Positions 11,568 through 24,262 of a stretch of 64,000 nt of DNA are shown here, piece by piece. Positions within the stretch are counted from its first letter, which is position 1. Each line of letters begins with the position of its first letter. The notes under the pieces were generated by a model that was not told where the DNA came from, ran no database searches, and worked only from the letters and a program-made list of their open reading frames with translations. The stretch is from Zhengitettix transpicula (Eukaryota > Arthropoda > Insecta > Orthoptera > Tetrigidae): the NCBI GenBank assembly GCA_037074705.1, contig CM073590.1, positions 212,332,746 to 212,396,745 of the forward strand, written 5' to 3'. A program made the position numbers and the translations under genes.

Positions 11568-12639
11568 TAGATGAAAACACCAAGTCTAACATAGTGCAAT
11601 CCACACTCGGTCTGTTCACTTTATTCTTTTTGTTTGTAATATATTATCATATTTTCCTAATACAATTGCAATTTCATGAAATTGCAATATTAAATCTGGA
11701 GGAAAAATCAAATACAGTTTTCTTTTACAAATCCATTCCTCTATTTCCTGATACATATTTAGCAGCTTGGCTTAGTTATTGTTTTATTAAACTTGTTTAG
11801 GTATCAATAAGTTCTATTGTGTTATTCTATAAATATTAATTAGTTTTATAATAAAAAATATAGACGTTAAAATTAAGTAGGCCTATACCTGTTCAATCTA
11901 TGCCACAATATGAAGTTATGAATGTGGAATCTGATAACATTAACCTACTTCAATCAGCATACAAGCTGTATACAAGAGCTTTTGTAACAGACCATGTATT
12001 CACAATGTTCAGTGTGGCTTCTTTCTTACTGAATAAATTAAAGTAGATCAATAAAGTTTTTGATAGCTTTCCTTTTCAAGAAGTAGAGGTCCGTGTCATT
12101 TTATGGTCAAACTGATTTTGGTTTGCTGTTGCTTTTTTCTACAAATCATCCAATGAAATGTAGTCATTCATGTAAGATTCTCAATAATTATAAAAAAGGA
12201 ATAAAACCCTATAAGATTAATATAAATCAGATCAATGTTCACGTGTGTATTGCAAGTTGCCAAAAGGTCCTTTGAGGACTATATTGCTTATAAAACAGAA
12301 ATCAAATTGGAAATGAAATTATTTTTTAAATATGGTAAGGATTTATGCTTGAACTAAAGATTTTAACAAAGCAGATTATCATCATTTGTGTATTTTAATT
12401 ATTTAATTAGATCCATTTATCTCTGAATTCATTACTTAAAAAATACCAATTTGTTAGTTAAATCAAGAACAAATGACACATTAAAACATATATCACATTG
12501 TATATTTGAGATTGAAAAATGTTGTTTTGTCATGGACTTCTTAGAAAGTAAAGAAACCCATGGAAATTGTAATTTCACACTGTCATAAAACACATGAATG
12601 TTTCACTACTTTTGGATATTTGGAATGTCTACATGCTGT
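11568..12639. other. Convergent intergenic region between IR and NAG genes
   Basis: About 1.07 kb separates the stop codons of the receptor (+) and the hexosaminidase (-). It would hold both 3' UTRs. No separate gene is seen; the short frames here overlap AT-rich untranslated sequence. Confidence 0.6.
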
Positions 12640-13021
12640 CTAAGGTGAATAACAATATCCTTGGTTCTGAAGGCACCATTCAGGCTGCACTGTGTCAATA
12701 GAAATTCCTATGTCTTTAAGTCTTTCTGTCTGCGTGAGAAATCGGACTTCTGCACTACGCCAAGTCTCTTCAGGATCAGTCCACAAGCGTTCTGCAAGTG
12801 CTGCAGCTCGGGGCCACAGGCGTGAATCCAAGACCAAATCATCAGCTTGTTCAGACCACAGAGTTGCTTCACTTCCCAGCACTAGCTTGCGAATAGGAGA
12901 GCTCTCACTAACATCGACACCAAGCTGTCTAAGCATTGTCCAAGCATTATTGTCATATACTTTCTGCCAACCAATGTATGGAGAACACCAGTTGTTACCT
13001 TCACCTACCCAGGCTCCAAAC
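12640..13021 (-). CDS. NAG exon 6 (C-terminus and stop)
   Basis: The acceptor is TTTTGTACAG before 13021. It encodes FGAWVGEGNNWCSPYIGW through LQNQGYCYSP and the TAG stop at 12642-12640. Confidence 0.95.
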
Positions 13022-16000
13022 CTGTACAAAATTACTTTTATAAAATAAGAGTATTATGACTCTATCAAATTATGACATAAATTTTATAATTATTCCATAA
13101 ACTTTTAAATTGGTCAAACAACCTAGATTCAATGTGTTCATCACAACAATATTATGTTTCTTTCAAAATAACTCTTAATATCAATTTTACAACTAGCAAA
13201 TAATGCAGTGTAATAAATTACTCTGCTTCATAAACTGTTCTGACTGCTATTAATCATTATAAGATAATAAATGCACTATTTTGCATTCTTCTTAAAATTA
13301 AATACTAGTTGTTTGAATTCATTTTTAATTTAGTATTTTTTATATAACAGTTACTGGGCATCAATTTCTTGAATAATTCATGAAACAATATTCCTTGTCT
13401 ATATTTGGATAATAATTTTATGAAATAAAAAATGATGAAAAAAATTTACATTTATAATATTATCAATAAATAAGTCAGAAAATTGTTTTTTAACCAAAAA
13501 TTAAATATATTGACATTTTGTCCTTGTTTTAGGGCATTTTCAGGTTTAGTCTACTATTTAGAAATTAATGACATAAGTGCATAACATTTTTTAAGAATAA
13601 TTACAAAATATTTGAATTAATTTAATTTTACTTACAATCATATATAAATAAAAAATTAGAGGCTAGGTTTTACTGCATTGCCTGTTGCAGATGAAATGAA
13701 ACTTATAGTTGGCAATGAAGTTGGCTAAAAACAATGTATTGTTGCATGTATCCATTAATTATACTATAAAGTTTTAAATTTTATAACTATATTAGGTAGC
13801 AAAAATGTCTCAAACATTAAATTAACAAAGTATCATAAATTTTGTATAACTTATTGGTATCAGATTTTACATTTAAAGATGTTGGAGTGGAATGGATTTA
13901 TAACATCTCACTCATCAATCTAGGAAAATATCTTTTTTCACCTAACATCCCCAGTCAAATGCATGATTATGGAGGTAAATGTGTTTCGACATAACTTAGC
14001 AATTTTGACTATTGAATTTAAAATTATTTGTGTGTTCATTAATTCAGGTTTATAGGGATCTCTTTGATTGACCTAGATAAAAGGCATTGAAATAGTAAAA
14101 TTAATTTTGTAAACAATTTTCTGACTCAAGGTCGTGTATTCATAATTTTATGAAATATTCAGCATTTCTTACAATTTACATTGAATTACTTTATCATTTA
14201 AACAATGTACTCTATTTACTTACCCACAATCAAAATAAAGTGCATCATAGTTTGAAAAAATAACCCTGAATCCCTTCTTAACTAATGTTGATATAAGGTC
14301 ATCTTTTCCAGTAGTCCATATTTGAATAATGTATCGTGAAGAATCTAAGTACTTGTCAACATTCTCTTTTTCTGTTAGACCACTGGTCCAAAGAACAATA
14401 GGTAACTCCTTTTTGTTATTGGCCTCCACTAACAGAGAGTATGCTCTGCTTTGAAAACGATCCCACAACTCTATGAAACCTTCATGTGTTCTTGGAATTT
14501 CATTCTTTTCCATCCAATCGGTAACTACACTGGATGTATTCCAGCAGTTAATATTTACCTGGTTAACAATTAATTAATCACTTAAAAATCAGAATCATTA
14601 AAAATTTAATCGAAGAAGTTTAGAAATAAATATATTAATGGAAAAAATTTTGCAAAGTATGAACTAGTAATTCAATTTACAGACAGATGACATGGGTTAG
14701 AAAAAAAGTTTTGAGTTTTCACAGCTTTCACAGATATCAAATTCATTTTCTTAAATCTCACTTCCCATTTACTTTCTTATAGATATTAAGAAAATTAAAA
14801 TCATTATAATTGAAAGTTCATTTTCTCAATGCATAGTTACCATCAAATTGATAAATACATAAAAAGTTTCTAAGGAACATAATTAAAAATACACACATAA
14901 AGAATATTAATTAACCTTTCACTAGTAATAAAATGCTTATTAAAAGATAATATACTCATTATTTTATCATAATAGAAGTGATTGTGAAAATTAATGTGCA
15001 CTTAAAATTTTCCTCAGGTGATTTTGGCAAATAAAGTTCAGTTAAAATTAATATTGGCATATAAATAAATTTCTATGTATCATTTTCTCCTTAGAAAACA
15101 TTTATCTGACTTAAAAAATCCAATTAAAAATAATTTCTTCTATATACAATATATATAATAGGATTGTTTTAAATTCTTTTTATAAAGACCAATAAAAATT
15201 ATTAAACATACCTCATCCCCACCCATATGAAACATATCAGAATCAAATACATTGAGCATATCCTTGTATATTCCTGCTAGTAATTCATAAACCTTCTCAC
15301 TAGTCGGATTCAATTGCCCACATGGAGGTTCCACACAATAGTCCCGCCATGGTTCAGCTTTAAAGCATACTGTAGCATTGTGTCCAACCCATTGCCAACC
15401 CTCACCAACATGAGCAGGAGCATCAAATTCCGGAATAACTTTCACACCACGTACTTGGGCATAATGAACAATGGATTTTATATCTTCTGGAGTATACACC
15501 TAAGGAAAAAATATTATATATTAAATATGGACAAAATTAATTACATTCCAAACAGTCAGTATGAATAATTTTTTAACCAACGTTCTAAGAGCAGATTGAT
15601 GTTAATTTTTTACTGAGCAAACTAAGTAAAAATAAACAAAGATCCTAAATTTTGTGAGAAAACCTCATATTTAAATAAATATTTGAAGAAATTACATCTA
15701 TTATGAGAAACCAAATATCTCAAACTTTTACACATCATGAAAAAATTTACGTTTTATATTATATTATATTTATATTATAAAATATATAATATTATAAAAT
15801 TATATTTATATTATATTATATAATGATATATATTATCACTTCTTTTGTCTGTATTTGGCTATATTTCTTATTATTATACACATAATTTTAAATATATTGT
15901 GCATTTTCCATATTTAACCTCAAATTATTAGTTTTTATAACTGTAAGTTGCAATTTTATCTTTATGCCTTTTTTTCTGAATGTCAATGAGATATTTTATG

Positions 16001-18845
16001 AAATAAATATGAATTCTGTCTACATAAAAAAATATGGTTTTATGTACTTTTGATAGAAGACGATCAAAATAATAAAATGAACTGAAGAGTGGATGTTTGG
16101 AAAAAGATTATACTCAAATCTGCAATGTATGTAGAATAATTTTAACACGGTAACTAATATACTACTAATACACTTTATTATAAGTCAGACTATAATATTT
16201 CTAATTCTTGAATTAATTAAATTACCTATAAAATAGTTATATATAATTTATAAAATTGAATGTAATTTATATGAAACCATATGGAAAAACTTTACCTTGC
16301 TTGGCGTGTAAGCTCCATACTTAGAAAAATTAGGGAAAGAGGGTGAAACGAATGGGAAACTTTGTGAATCGGTAATGTGCCAATGGAATGTATTCATTTT
16401 ATTGAGAGACATAGCATCAATAGTTCTCTTGATGGCTTCAACAGAAAAATAACTACGTGCAGTATCCAGCAGGATTCCTCTGTGTGGAAATGCAGGGCTG
16501 TCTGATACATAAACATTTGACAATACAAGCAAATTTCTTTTGATATCATCATACACAGCTAACTGGCTCAAAGTCTCTAGCCCATGACGTGCACCAAAAA
16601 ATGATTCAGCAGAAATATGTGCAACAACCTATAAGAGATTGAAAATTTTAAGTTATGCACATAAAAAAAAATTTGTAACTTAAAAATATAACAATGATAG
16701 TCATTGCCCATATACATGATCAATCATTTTTATGTTTTACTTAAAATTTGGAATTGATTATGCTCACACAATGATAAATTTTTTAGCAAATTGATCAAAC
16801 CAGAAATTATTTTATTTCTTGATCTTAACTTTTACTGATTTAAATAAAAGAATTTGAAAGTACAAGAATTGTAAATTAATTGAATTCAAATACTTTTGTC
16901 ATTATCCTACTGTAGATCAACATTATTTTTAATACAATAATAATAAAAAATAAATTCAAATTCAAATTCTTTATTGTTAAATTACAGTATTAAGGCTCAC
17001 TAATCGAAACATTACAAAACATAATTTACCTTGCTGCCAGATTTTTCTGTCACATTCAGTGAGTATGATTCTTCAGTATCTAGGTGAAGAGATTGTCCTA
17101 AATCATTCTTTATGTTCACTAATACTTCAAGGCTACGCCCAACGACATCATCTCGCCCAAGTTTATGAGCTCGTTTCACTAATCTTTGTTGAAACAGTTG
17201 GGAGGCTTCTTGGGCGAGAGTCAAAGTGCGAGGATGCAGACCACCAGGGTTTATTATCTCCACACTTACACTGTATGGATTAATAGCTAAAACATGGCCA
17301 TTCTTCAGATCAACATTTTTACCACGAGGTTTTGGCCACAAAGTGGACCATGGATCACATTTCAGTTTGCATGTTTGTGCACTCTGTGCAGTTTCAGGTG
17401 AAACAACAGGTAACTTCTCACAACGATCTTGGTGACATTCCCATGTCCAAACTGGGCTGAAAGATCATGGAAAAATAATGTCTACCAAATTCAAAACTGT
17501 GAAGCACTAGGAAAATTTAGTAAAAATAATTATTATCAGTTATAATAAAATAATTTATGATAATGTATAACATATTTATTTGAATATATGCAATGAAGAG
17601 TATATTTCTTTAAGAATGGTAAGACTTGTTACAATAGAAAAGAAAATGACTTTGAAACACAAATTCTTTATTGCATATATTGTTTTAAAGCTATAATATA
17701 GTTACATAATACATATATTACTGTAGTTTATTCAGGAAGAACTGTTTATTTTTACCTACAAAGTTGAATTTATTCATAGAAATATAAATAAAATGTGTCG
17801 CCACATGAGTTTTGTTTATTGTCTTCGTAAGCCCATATTTGCAGAGATAGAGATTTTTTCTTCTTCTTCATGTTTAAGTTCTTTACATATAACATTTTCA
17901 AACAATTATCAATAGTTGGCTTGAGGGAGATAGGTCTGTAACTGCTTACGTTAATTTTCTGTACTTTTCTTAAAAATTGGCTTAACAATGTTTATTTTTA
18001 GCAGATCTGAGAACATATATTATTGTATAAAAATTTATAAGATATGTTGAAAGATAAATTAGAGCATGTTGAAATTGTTGAGGTATTATTGAACATGTTC
18101 AGTATAACAAAGTATTTTTTTAAAAAATATAAAAAGAAAATTAGGTGTCCAGAGTCATAATACTAGGGGTAGGGGAAAAGTTTTTATTCACCATTGTAAA
18201 TCTAAGAAGTACTAAAAAGTTGGTGTTTGATAGAAGTATAGTATACTGAGTTACCGGTAGCAGTTACGAACATGAAGAGTATAAATGTATTTTAAAAAAA
18301 TTTGTTCGTTTTAAGTTAAATTGTGCAAATAAATTTTAAAAATAATAATTATTCCATTGTTAACATTTTTATATAGTGACGTTTGGTCAGAACAGCTGTT
18401 GTCTTAAAAGCCAGAGCAAATAGAATAAGCATAATTATTTGATTTTTAATTATGTTGCAATATATTAATTTGATTGGAATATAGTAATAAAATAACTATT
18501 GGTGAGGTAAGGAAAAAGAGTTGAGAATTACGGCTTAATTATTCCACAGCGCGGCTCCAAAGCGAGATAACGTGAATCGTAAATTTTATTTTTATGGAAA
18601 CAGGTATCTTCAAGCTGGGACGTTATAATCGCGCGTGTTTATAAAACATCCATACCCAGCGTGAAAGGAGAAAAATTGTTTGGACCGATGTCACTCATAA
18701 AATAATGACAAATATGTACCTAGGGGGAATAAAATTACTCACCTGTCAGTGTTCGTCGATTTTCCTATGGGACTGAATATGGCGAACAGGGCGAGAGTCA
18801 CCACAGCCGTCGTTATGACCGTCATCAGGGTTTTGAAACTGAGCA
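12640..18845 (-). CDS. Chitooligosaccharidolytic beta-N-acetylglucosaminidase (GH20)
   Basis: Six exons join in phase to 615 residues. Residues 1-21 are a signal peptide or anchor (MTVITTAVVTLALFAIFSPIG). Next come a cysteine-containing N-terminal segment (WTWECHQDRC), the GH20b domain (about 60-195) and the GH20 barrel. Key residues by my count are R220 in FPHRG, the FHWHITDSQSFP block, and V337-E338 in CVEPPCGQLNP. The catalytic pair is D376-E377 in HMGGDE, with tryptophans in IQIWTTG, GEGNNWCSPY and EATLWSEQ. Enzymes of this type remove terminal GlcNAc from chitooligosaccharides during moulting cuticle turnover, in the extracellular moulting fluid. The VE pair and the tryptophans match the chitin-specific insect enzymes rather than fused-lobes. 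All introns are GT-AG, and length and start are normal. Intron 1 carries a LINE relic. Nothing suggests a pseudogene. Confidence 0.95.
14224..14558 (-). CDS. NAG exon 5
   Basis: The acceptor is GTTAACCAG and the donor GTAAGT at 14223. It encodes VNINCWNTSSVVTDWM through ALYFDCG; the glycine codon is split GG|G with the last exon. Confidence 0.95.
15212..15499 (-). CDS. NAG exon 4 (ends at catalytic GGDE)
   Basis: The acceptor is TTTTTCCTTAG and the donor GTATGT. Exactly 96 codons, VYTPEDIKSIVHYAQ to FHMGGDE. The intron falls directly after the catalytic glutamate codon. Confidence 0.95.
15752..15836. repeat. TTATA-type low-complexity run
   Basis: Runs of TTATA/ATATT in a NAG intron with almost no G or C. 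Confidence 0.85.
16296..16628 (-). CDS. NAG exon 3 (barrel start, R220)
   Basis: The acceptor is CTCTTATAG and the donor GTAAAG. It encodes VVAHISAESFFGARHGLETL through YGAYTPSK, phase 0 at both ends. Confidence 0.95.
17030..17456 (-). CDS. NAG exon 2 (N-terminal and GH20b domain)
   Basis: The acceptor is GATCTTTCAG and the donor GTAAAT. It encodes PVWTWECHQDRCEKLPV through LNVTEKSGSK, with an N-glycosylation-type NVT. Confidence 0.93.
17770..18035 (-). pseudogene. Non-LTR reverse-transcriptase fragment in NAG intron 1
   Basis: The - strand reads INIVKPIFKK, then SYRPISLKPTIDNCLKML, the conserved (V)PI(F/Y)KKG...NYRPISLL.TI.K entry block of jockey/CR1-type reverse transcriptases. It continues poorly for about 40 codons. 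It is only a fragment, in sense with the host gene, and inert. Confidence 0.75.
18743..18845 (-). CDS. NAG exon 1 (signal peptide); CDS starts at 18825
   Basis: The exon is bounded by an acceptor-like TTTTGTTTTAG upstream of 18845 and a donor GTGAGT at 18742. The only in-frame ATG is at 18825-18823 and starts the hydrophobic signal sequence. The upstream acceptor implies a further 5' UTR exon above 18.85 kb. It ends two bases into a serine codon. Confidence 0.85.
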
Positions 18846-19688
18846 CTAAAACAAAAGCAATTGAAAATTTAGTGTATAATAAAACCACATAATTGTGGGT
18901 GATTACGACTCGTTCTTATAGTTCATGGTTCCCATAATTTATTGCATAAATCACAGATATTTTGTAGTGTTTCGTTTGAAAATTAAATACGGAATTCGAA
19001 ACACTTTTAGTCAGTAAATTTTCCGTCAGTAAATTAAAACGGCATACATGGTGTAGCCAAACTATCTTCCACTCCTAGAAATTTGGGATTTCAACGGCAA
19101 TAAAACTTAATCTATAATAGACGATGGCACAACAGCGGTAAAAATCCTTCTGAGTAATTCGATGTTCACATTTGGGTCTCATGAATGTAGATCCGCGAAA
19201 AATGGTTTTAAAATTTTAAAAATTCGAAAAATACTTAGTCAAAAATACATTTTGCTACATAAAATTATTTCCATTAAATCAAGATGTCTAAGGAATTTAT
19301 CATACTAAACCGTATGGGTCACCTGAGGAAAAATGTTTTATTTAGATAATTCTAACATTTGCTGAACTAGACTGAAATAGGCTATTAAGAAAGCTAGTTT
19401 CTCGTTACAGAAACAAAAAGTTAAATCCGGATTTCAGCGGTAGTAAAATTTATTTAGTTTTTGGCGAGCTGCCGGAAAATGAAAGGGGAAAGACGCTGGA
19501 ACGTCAAGCAACTCAGTTCATGAGGCAAACAGGCTCAGCTGGAAAAGCAATTCCGTTAGAATTCGTCAAACAAAAAGCTATCTGTTTGTCGTAGCTGAGA
19601 ACATTGGACGAAAAAGAACCACAAATAAATTATTTTACTGTAAATTATACCCGTAACACTTTACAAATTGCGTTTATCTATTACTTTG
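18846..19688. other. Upstream of NAG coding start; no gene seen
   Basis: This stretch must hold the NAG 5' UTR exon and promoter if they are in the window. No TATA or initiator can be singled out. Confidence 0.4.
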
Positions 19689-19907
19689 AACTAAGGTTCC
19701 TCCAAGCTGAGGCATTTTAGTCAGTGTATGTTCCGAGGTCACAGACCTTGGGAATACGGTAAGAGCCCTCATTTCCTATTAGAACAGTTGGCCAGCTGCC
19801 TCCTAAACTGGTTGAGGCATGGAGAAGGAAATGCTGCATCCCCACACCAAAACCCTCTCTCGCTATCGGAAGGGCGTGGGACAAGTACATACTGCCCGAC
19901 CTACCAA
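19689..19907 (+). repeat. RetA retroposon copy 1, internal part only
   Basis: This copy starts at the GAACTAAGGTTCC block and stops after GCCCGACCTACC, so both the head and the A-rich tail module are missing. It is diverged from copy 2, which follows directly. Confidence 0.8.
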
Positions 19908-19924
19908 CATCACTTTTAAACAAA

Positions 19925-20490
19925 CGGGCCTGCCTGCGAGGGCTATTCTCTCGCAGGCAATAAGGTGCGAGGGATGTTCTCTCGCAGGCAGAACCTTTTA
20001 GGAGAGATACGACGGGGCTACCTTTGGGTATGCCTTTTCCTCTCCGTTTTTGAACTAAGGTTCCCACAAGCCGAGGCACCTCGGCCTCTTTTGAGAGGTG
20101 TATTTTCCGGGGTCGCAGACCTTGGGCATACGGTAAGAGTTGTTCGCTATTCCCATTGGAATAGTCGGCCAGCTGCCTCCTAAACTGGTCGAGGCACGGA
20201 TAAGGGAATTCTGCGCCCCCACAGCAAACTCCTCTCCCGCTATCGGAAGGGCGTGGGACAAGTACCCAATGCCCGACCTACCTGATGCAGGATTTTCTAA
20301 GGATTTCCCTTCATTTATTTAGGCGAATGCCGGGTAGGATCCTTAAAAAATAAACCCTGGGGGCCCTAGTAACCCTTGGCTACCTTCCTCTACCCTTCCG
20401 CATCCCCCCTTTCAAATCCCTTCCTATGCTATTAAAGGGGAGTTGCCCAATGTGGATCATCCTCATGTGGCCTGTTGCCATAAAAAAAAG
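19925..20490 (+). repeat. RetA copy 2 with hairpin head and A tail
   Basis: Order of parts: two tandem hairpin units at 19928-19990 (TGCGAGGG..GTTCTCTCGCA); a CTTTTAGGAGAGA block; GAACTAAGGTTCCCACAAGC; GGTCGCAGACCTTGG; GTCGAGGCACGGA; TATCGGAAGGGCGTGGGACA; GCCGGGTAGGATCCTTAAA; a CTACCTTCC-rich stretch; and the end GGCCTGTTGCCATAAAAAAA. The GC content and conserved order set it apart from its surroundings. Confidence 0.9.
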
Positions 20491-20830
20491 CATCACTTTT
20501 AAACGAGTGCCTGTTAGGATCCAAAAACTACAGCCCGAGTTCCGTAGTTAACTCTTGGCTACATTGGTCTCCCTTCCGCATTCACCATTTAAAATCCCTT
20601 CACACCAGTCATCGGAAGGGCGTGAGACCAAGTACCTAGAGCCAAACCTTCCACATTCAGGTTTCTCTGTGTTGCATTTAGGCGTGTAGGATATTTAAAC
20701 TAGAATCCAGGGAACCTGGTTAACCCTTGACTACCTTGTTCCTCCTTTCTGTTCCTTCCTATTCTATTAAAGAGGAAAGGCCACCTCGAGGATGACCCTC
20801 TTGAAGATTATCACTGCCAAATCAATTAAA
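20491..20830 (+). repeat. RetA copy 3, degraded tandem tail modules
   Basis: Two partial repeats of the tail half follow each other. The first is GTGCCTGTTAGGATCC to about 20600. The second runs from TCATCGGAAGGGCGTGAGAC to GAAAGGCCACCTCGAGGATG. Both are more diverged than copies 2 and 4. Confidence 0.7.
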
Positions 20831-22035
20831 TTTTGTCATTCTCTGAATTGATATTCTGATAAGTAGGGACAAACAAAAAATACTTCTGATTTTTACTATG
20901 GGACCTATCTTGAAATTAAAAAAACATTCGGAGTTAAGGTTGATCGACTCTTAGGATCATTAGACTTTCAACATAGCCGTTCCAAACACCTGAAAACAGT
21001 TCTCACAAGAAGTTTTCCCACGGCCAACCAATGCACGTGATAAACAACACATTTACGGGAGTCCAAAAATAACTCTCTGATATGAGATCAATTAACACGT
21101 CAATCTGTTAAACTCTCTGCCGAGTGGCAACAATCTGATTTCGTCAGAGTCATTTCGAGTCTGGTCGTAATTGATGAGCTGATACGATCAGAGAATCGAC
21201 TCTTCCCCTCATCACTTCCAGTGTTGTGATAGGAATTGTGGCTCATAACACCATTAATCGCAAACCGAAGATATTCTGTTTTCAAAAGTTGGAACAATAA
21301 TTATCGTCCGTGTGCTACTGATCTGAATATTTCCGTGCCTAATTATATAAGTTAAATGTGAAATTATTTATCCTTACTGTCATAATTATTGTGGATTTTA
21401 AATGGGATTTGATGTCCTTCACTCAGTTGTTATAAGAACTAAGATGATGACGTACTGTTATATCTTTGGCTTGTACGACACAAAGAATTTCCCAGAATGT
21501 CTTACTGTATCTTTTTAAAAAGAAAGTCACCGATTTATCTATTTACAAAACACCGGCTGATATATGATGTACACAGCTATCGTAGAATATCGTCACGCGG
21601 TTGTTGGAATGATTTCTTTAACTAAATGATTTTAAAGCTCAGTTAGACGAGATTAATTCTATGGTCTCCAAAGTCAATTATGTGTATGGACTTTATTTCG
21701 CCGGATAGGAAATGGGTTAATTAACAATTACCATTTTTATGGAGAAAAAGTTACTTAGTATGAGGTAATGGAAAATTATAGAAACAGCTCAATAACAATA
21801 ATTTTCATTTCATATATTATATTGATTGCACGAACTTCATAATACAGTTAACTCCTGTTGTTGCTTAAATTTCCAATGCAATGCAGTCTCTTTAACTTAT
21901 TTTAGGTTAGAGTACACGAAGTGGTGGATTACGCGAAAGCGTATTTTATTATTCAGACGTAGGACACGACTGGTACGATCGGAAATTTATATAAAGGATA
22001 TTTACAAAGATTAATTTATTTTTCAAACTCAATAA
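20831..22035. other. No recognisable feature
   Basis: AT-rich sequence with short frames only and no homology that I recognise. Confidence 0.5.
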
Positions 22036-22225
22036 TTAATGGAACAGAAAATAAATATAATTACAACGTTTCGTCCCTAAATTGGGATTAGTGGGGAATT
22101 AAAATAAAGTGTCATTTGCTATTAAATTAATACTGAATGTCTCATGTATATCTTTTTGACAATTAATGAAGTCCCAAATTATGGACGAAACGTCATTATT
22201 ATATTTTTATTGTATTAATTACTTT
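22036..22225. repeat. Inverted pair of hammerhead-like GAAACG motifs
   Basis: A motif on - at 22063-22100 (stem CCC..GGG then ACGAAACG) faces a motif on + at 22163-22196 (AATGAA, stem GTCC/GGAC, GAAACG). The outer flanks are also roughly reverse complementary (AATTAAT...AAATATAAT), giving a foldback of about 190 bp. Confidence 0.6.
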
Positions 22226-22639
22226 GTCAGTTATTAAACTTTTATAGCCAGTTTATTTTGTACAACTATAGAAGGCGACATCAGACTCTACATTATAAAG
22301 TTCCTGCTGATCTTTATTATCATAAACAGTAAATGAATATATTGATAAATACTTTAAATGTGTGTCGACGTATTTATCAACATATTCATTTTAAAAATCG
22401 GATCACTTTGAAAAAAATGGTCTAGACAAATGGGTGCACTATATTGAGAGAAAAATATCAAAGGCTAAGTTTTTAAGCAATACGAACGTATGTCAGATAA
22501 TTATAATTACTAATAGAACTGAATTAAGTGTTAGAACTTTATACGGTCACAGTGGCAACATAGTTTGAAATATTAGACCTCTAATAATTAGTGTTATCCA
22601 AACCATCCTGAAACGATTCAGTAACGCGTGGAAGTCATA

Positions 22640-23030
22640 AAACAGTATCAAAAACCCGTGACTGGTGTGATTGAAGAGTCGTGCTTTGAGGCCGTAAATG
22701 AAAAATATTGTCATGAACGATTTTTCCTCCCAACACGACGGTGCCACACGTCGCACATCTTGCGAAACTGTCGCATTGTTGCAAGATAAATTTTCTAAAA
22801 GTGTTATTTCCCGGACTGGTTGCCCAGTTCGTTAGATCTTCTTCATATGAAGTTTTGGTTTACGAAAATAATAAGTGACGTAGATCGTCACTTGCACTGT
22901 TGCTAATTTAGCGCGCGATGTGTACGAAAGAGTGGTCAGACATTGGGTCTCAAGAATCAGTACAATGAAACAAAGACATTGGAACGATTCTATTTTCGGT
23001 TTAATATTTAATAAGACAATGTTGATTATC
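22640..23030 (+). pseudogene. DDE (Tc1/mariner superfamily) transposase relic
   Basis: The + strand translates, across stops, to QHDGATRRTSCETVALLQDK followed by FSKSVISRTG, then YERVVRHWVSRI. These match the (F)QQDGAT.HT...T..L...F..R.ISR block and the C-terminal V..NW..RI block of a widespread insect transposase family. The central WPP..CDLTPLDFFLWG block is not intact. Dead copy. Confidence 0.65.
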
Positions 23031-24190
23031 ACGTGTCCTTTCTATTCCGACCGCATTTTCTGTCACTGTTACCGACAGATCATTTATAAGTTCGTCGACG
23101 TCAACGTAGGTTTGGAACTTAGACGAACATTCTAACACTTGATGCTTCAACTGATCACTTTTGTAATGCTCGATTTGAAAGTTCAGCTATCAGGTTGACA
23201 ACGTGAATCAATTTGACCAATTTCTCACTCCTTATCTCTTTTATATTATCATCAGACAGGAAGGCCGATAAATTTTTTAATGACCAGCCTTACTTTGAAG
23301 GTACGTTTTTATCTACGGCAAGGCTAAACAGCTCATTGGTACCGGTGTTTTACAGCACTATTCTAGTGTTTAAAATATTAACGCGTTTGGAGTGAATCTA
23401 GGCAGGGAAGAAGTGTAACATGGATTAAAGATACGACATACCTTCCTGAATCCATCCTCGTCCCATCGTGTCACTTGTCGCGGCGCAAACGACCAAATAC
23501 ACAAGATAATGGTTGCTTACAGATCAATGAGCTATCTCCAAGCACAAACAAGCGGAAAACACAAAGATTGGTCAAAGTATGTTTGCGTCATGTCACTCCT
23601 ACGACACCGCGCATCTCCAGCGCTTACCAACATCTCGCATTACATCGCTAAAGGATGACAATCGTTGCTTACTCGACAGTCAACAGTTATCTTCCCGTAC
23701 TCGTGAGACACGAATTTGCATAGATATTATCAACGTCGTCAGTAACGGCAAACGGAAACCATTACGGCTACGGAGAAATATTCCCAGATTCATCAGAACA
23801 AAACTGTATTCCCGTGCTTAATTTATTATTCCCGAATATGATGATTCTAGCTGTCAGAGGTTTCGTTTTAGTGAAACGGGCGAGCTCCTTTAGGAGTGAC
23901 CGCGTAATTGTAGGAAACATTGAAATGTATGCGATATTAATATTGATAACATTGGCCAAACACAGACAATATTGGTAACAGAACCAGCACCACGTTTCTT
24001 CTACTTTACAGCAGAACTCACCAGGTGCAATGTGTTTCTTGGATCTTTATTTTTGAGAATGTAATTTTATTCAATACATTTTTTAAGAACTCTGACCTTG
24101 ATTACAGACTACAGACAGAATTTATTTGAAATTTTAAGTTATGTTTCTATCTGACTATTGCTCTCAAATCACAGTTCATCTACAACCTGT
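23031..24190. other. No recognisable gene
   Basis: The frame at 23579-23821 has no homology I recognise and no splice context. Nothing else is supportable. Confidence 0.45.
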
Positions 24191-24229
24191 CCTTGACAAA
24201 GACCTGCAGGTAGGTCGAAACGTAACAAC
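24191..24229 (+). repeat. Solo hammerhead-like GAAACG motif
   Basis: CTTGACAAA precedes a GACC/GGTC stem and GAAACG. It lies about 40 bp upstream of RetA copy 4. Confidence 0.5.
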
Positions 24230-24262
24230 TTTAAATTCTTTTTTAAAAAATAATTATCAGAG

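Noticed and set aside
11495..11800. 101-codon frame downstream of IR exon E
   Set aside because: It overlaps the receptor's last exon in another frame, continues into AT-rich 3' UTR, and has no homology.
12692..13048. 118-codon + strand frame
   Set aside because: Antisense shadow of NAG exon 6.
17059..17435. Two + strand frames over NAG exon 2
   Set aside because: They are antisense shadows of a well-supported hexosaminidase exon.
19717..20322. Small protein genes at the RetA copies
   Set aside because: The same frames recur in every copy on both strands and have no Kozak, splice or homology support; they are consequences of a GC-rich repeat.
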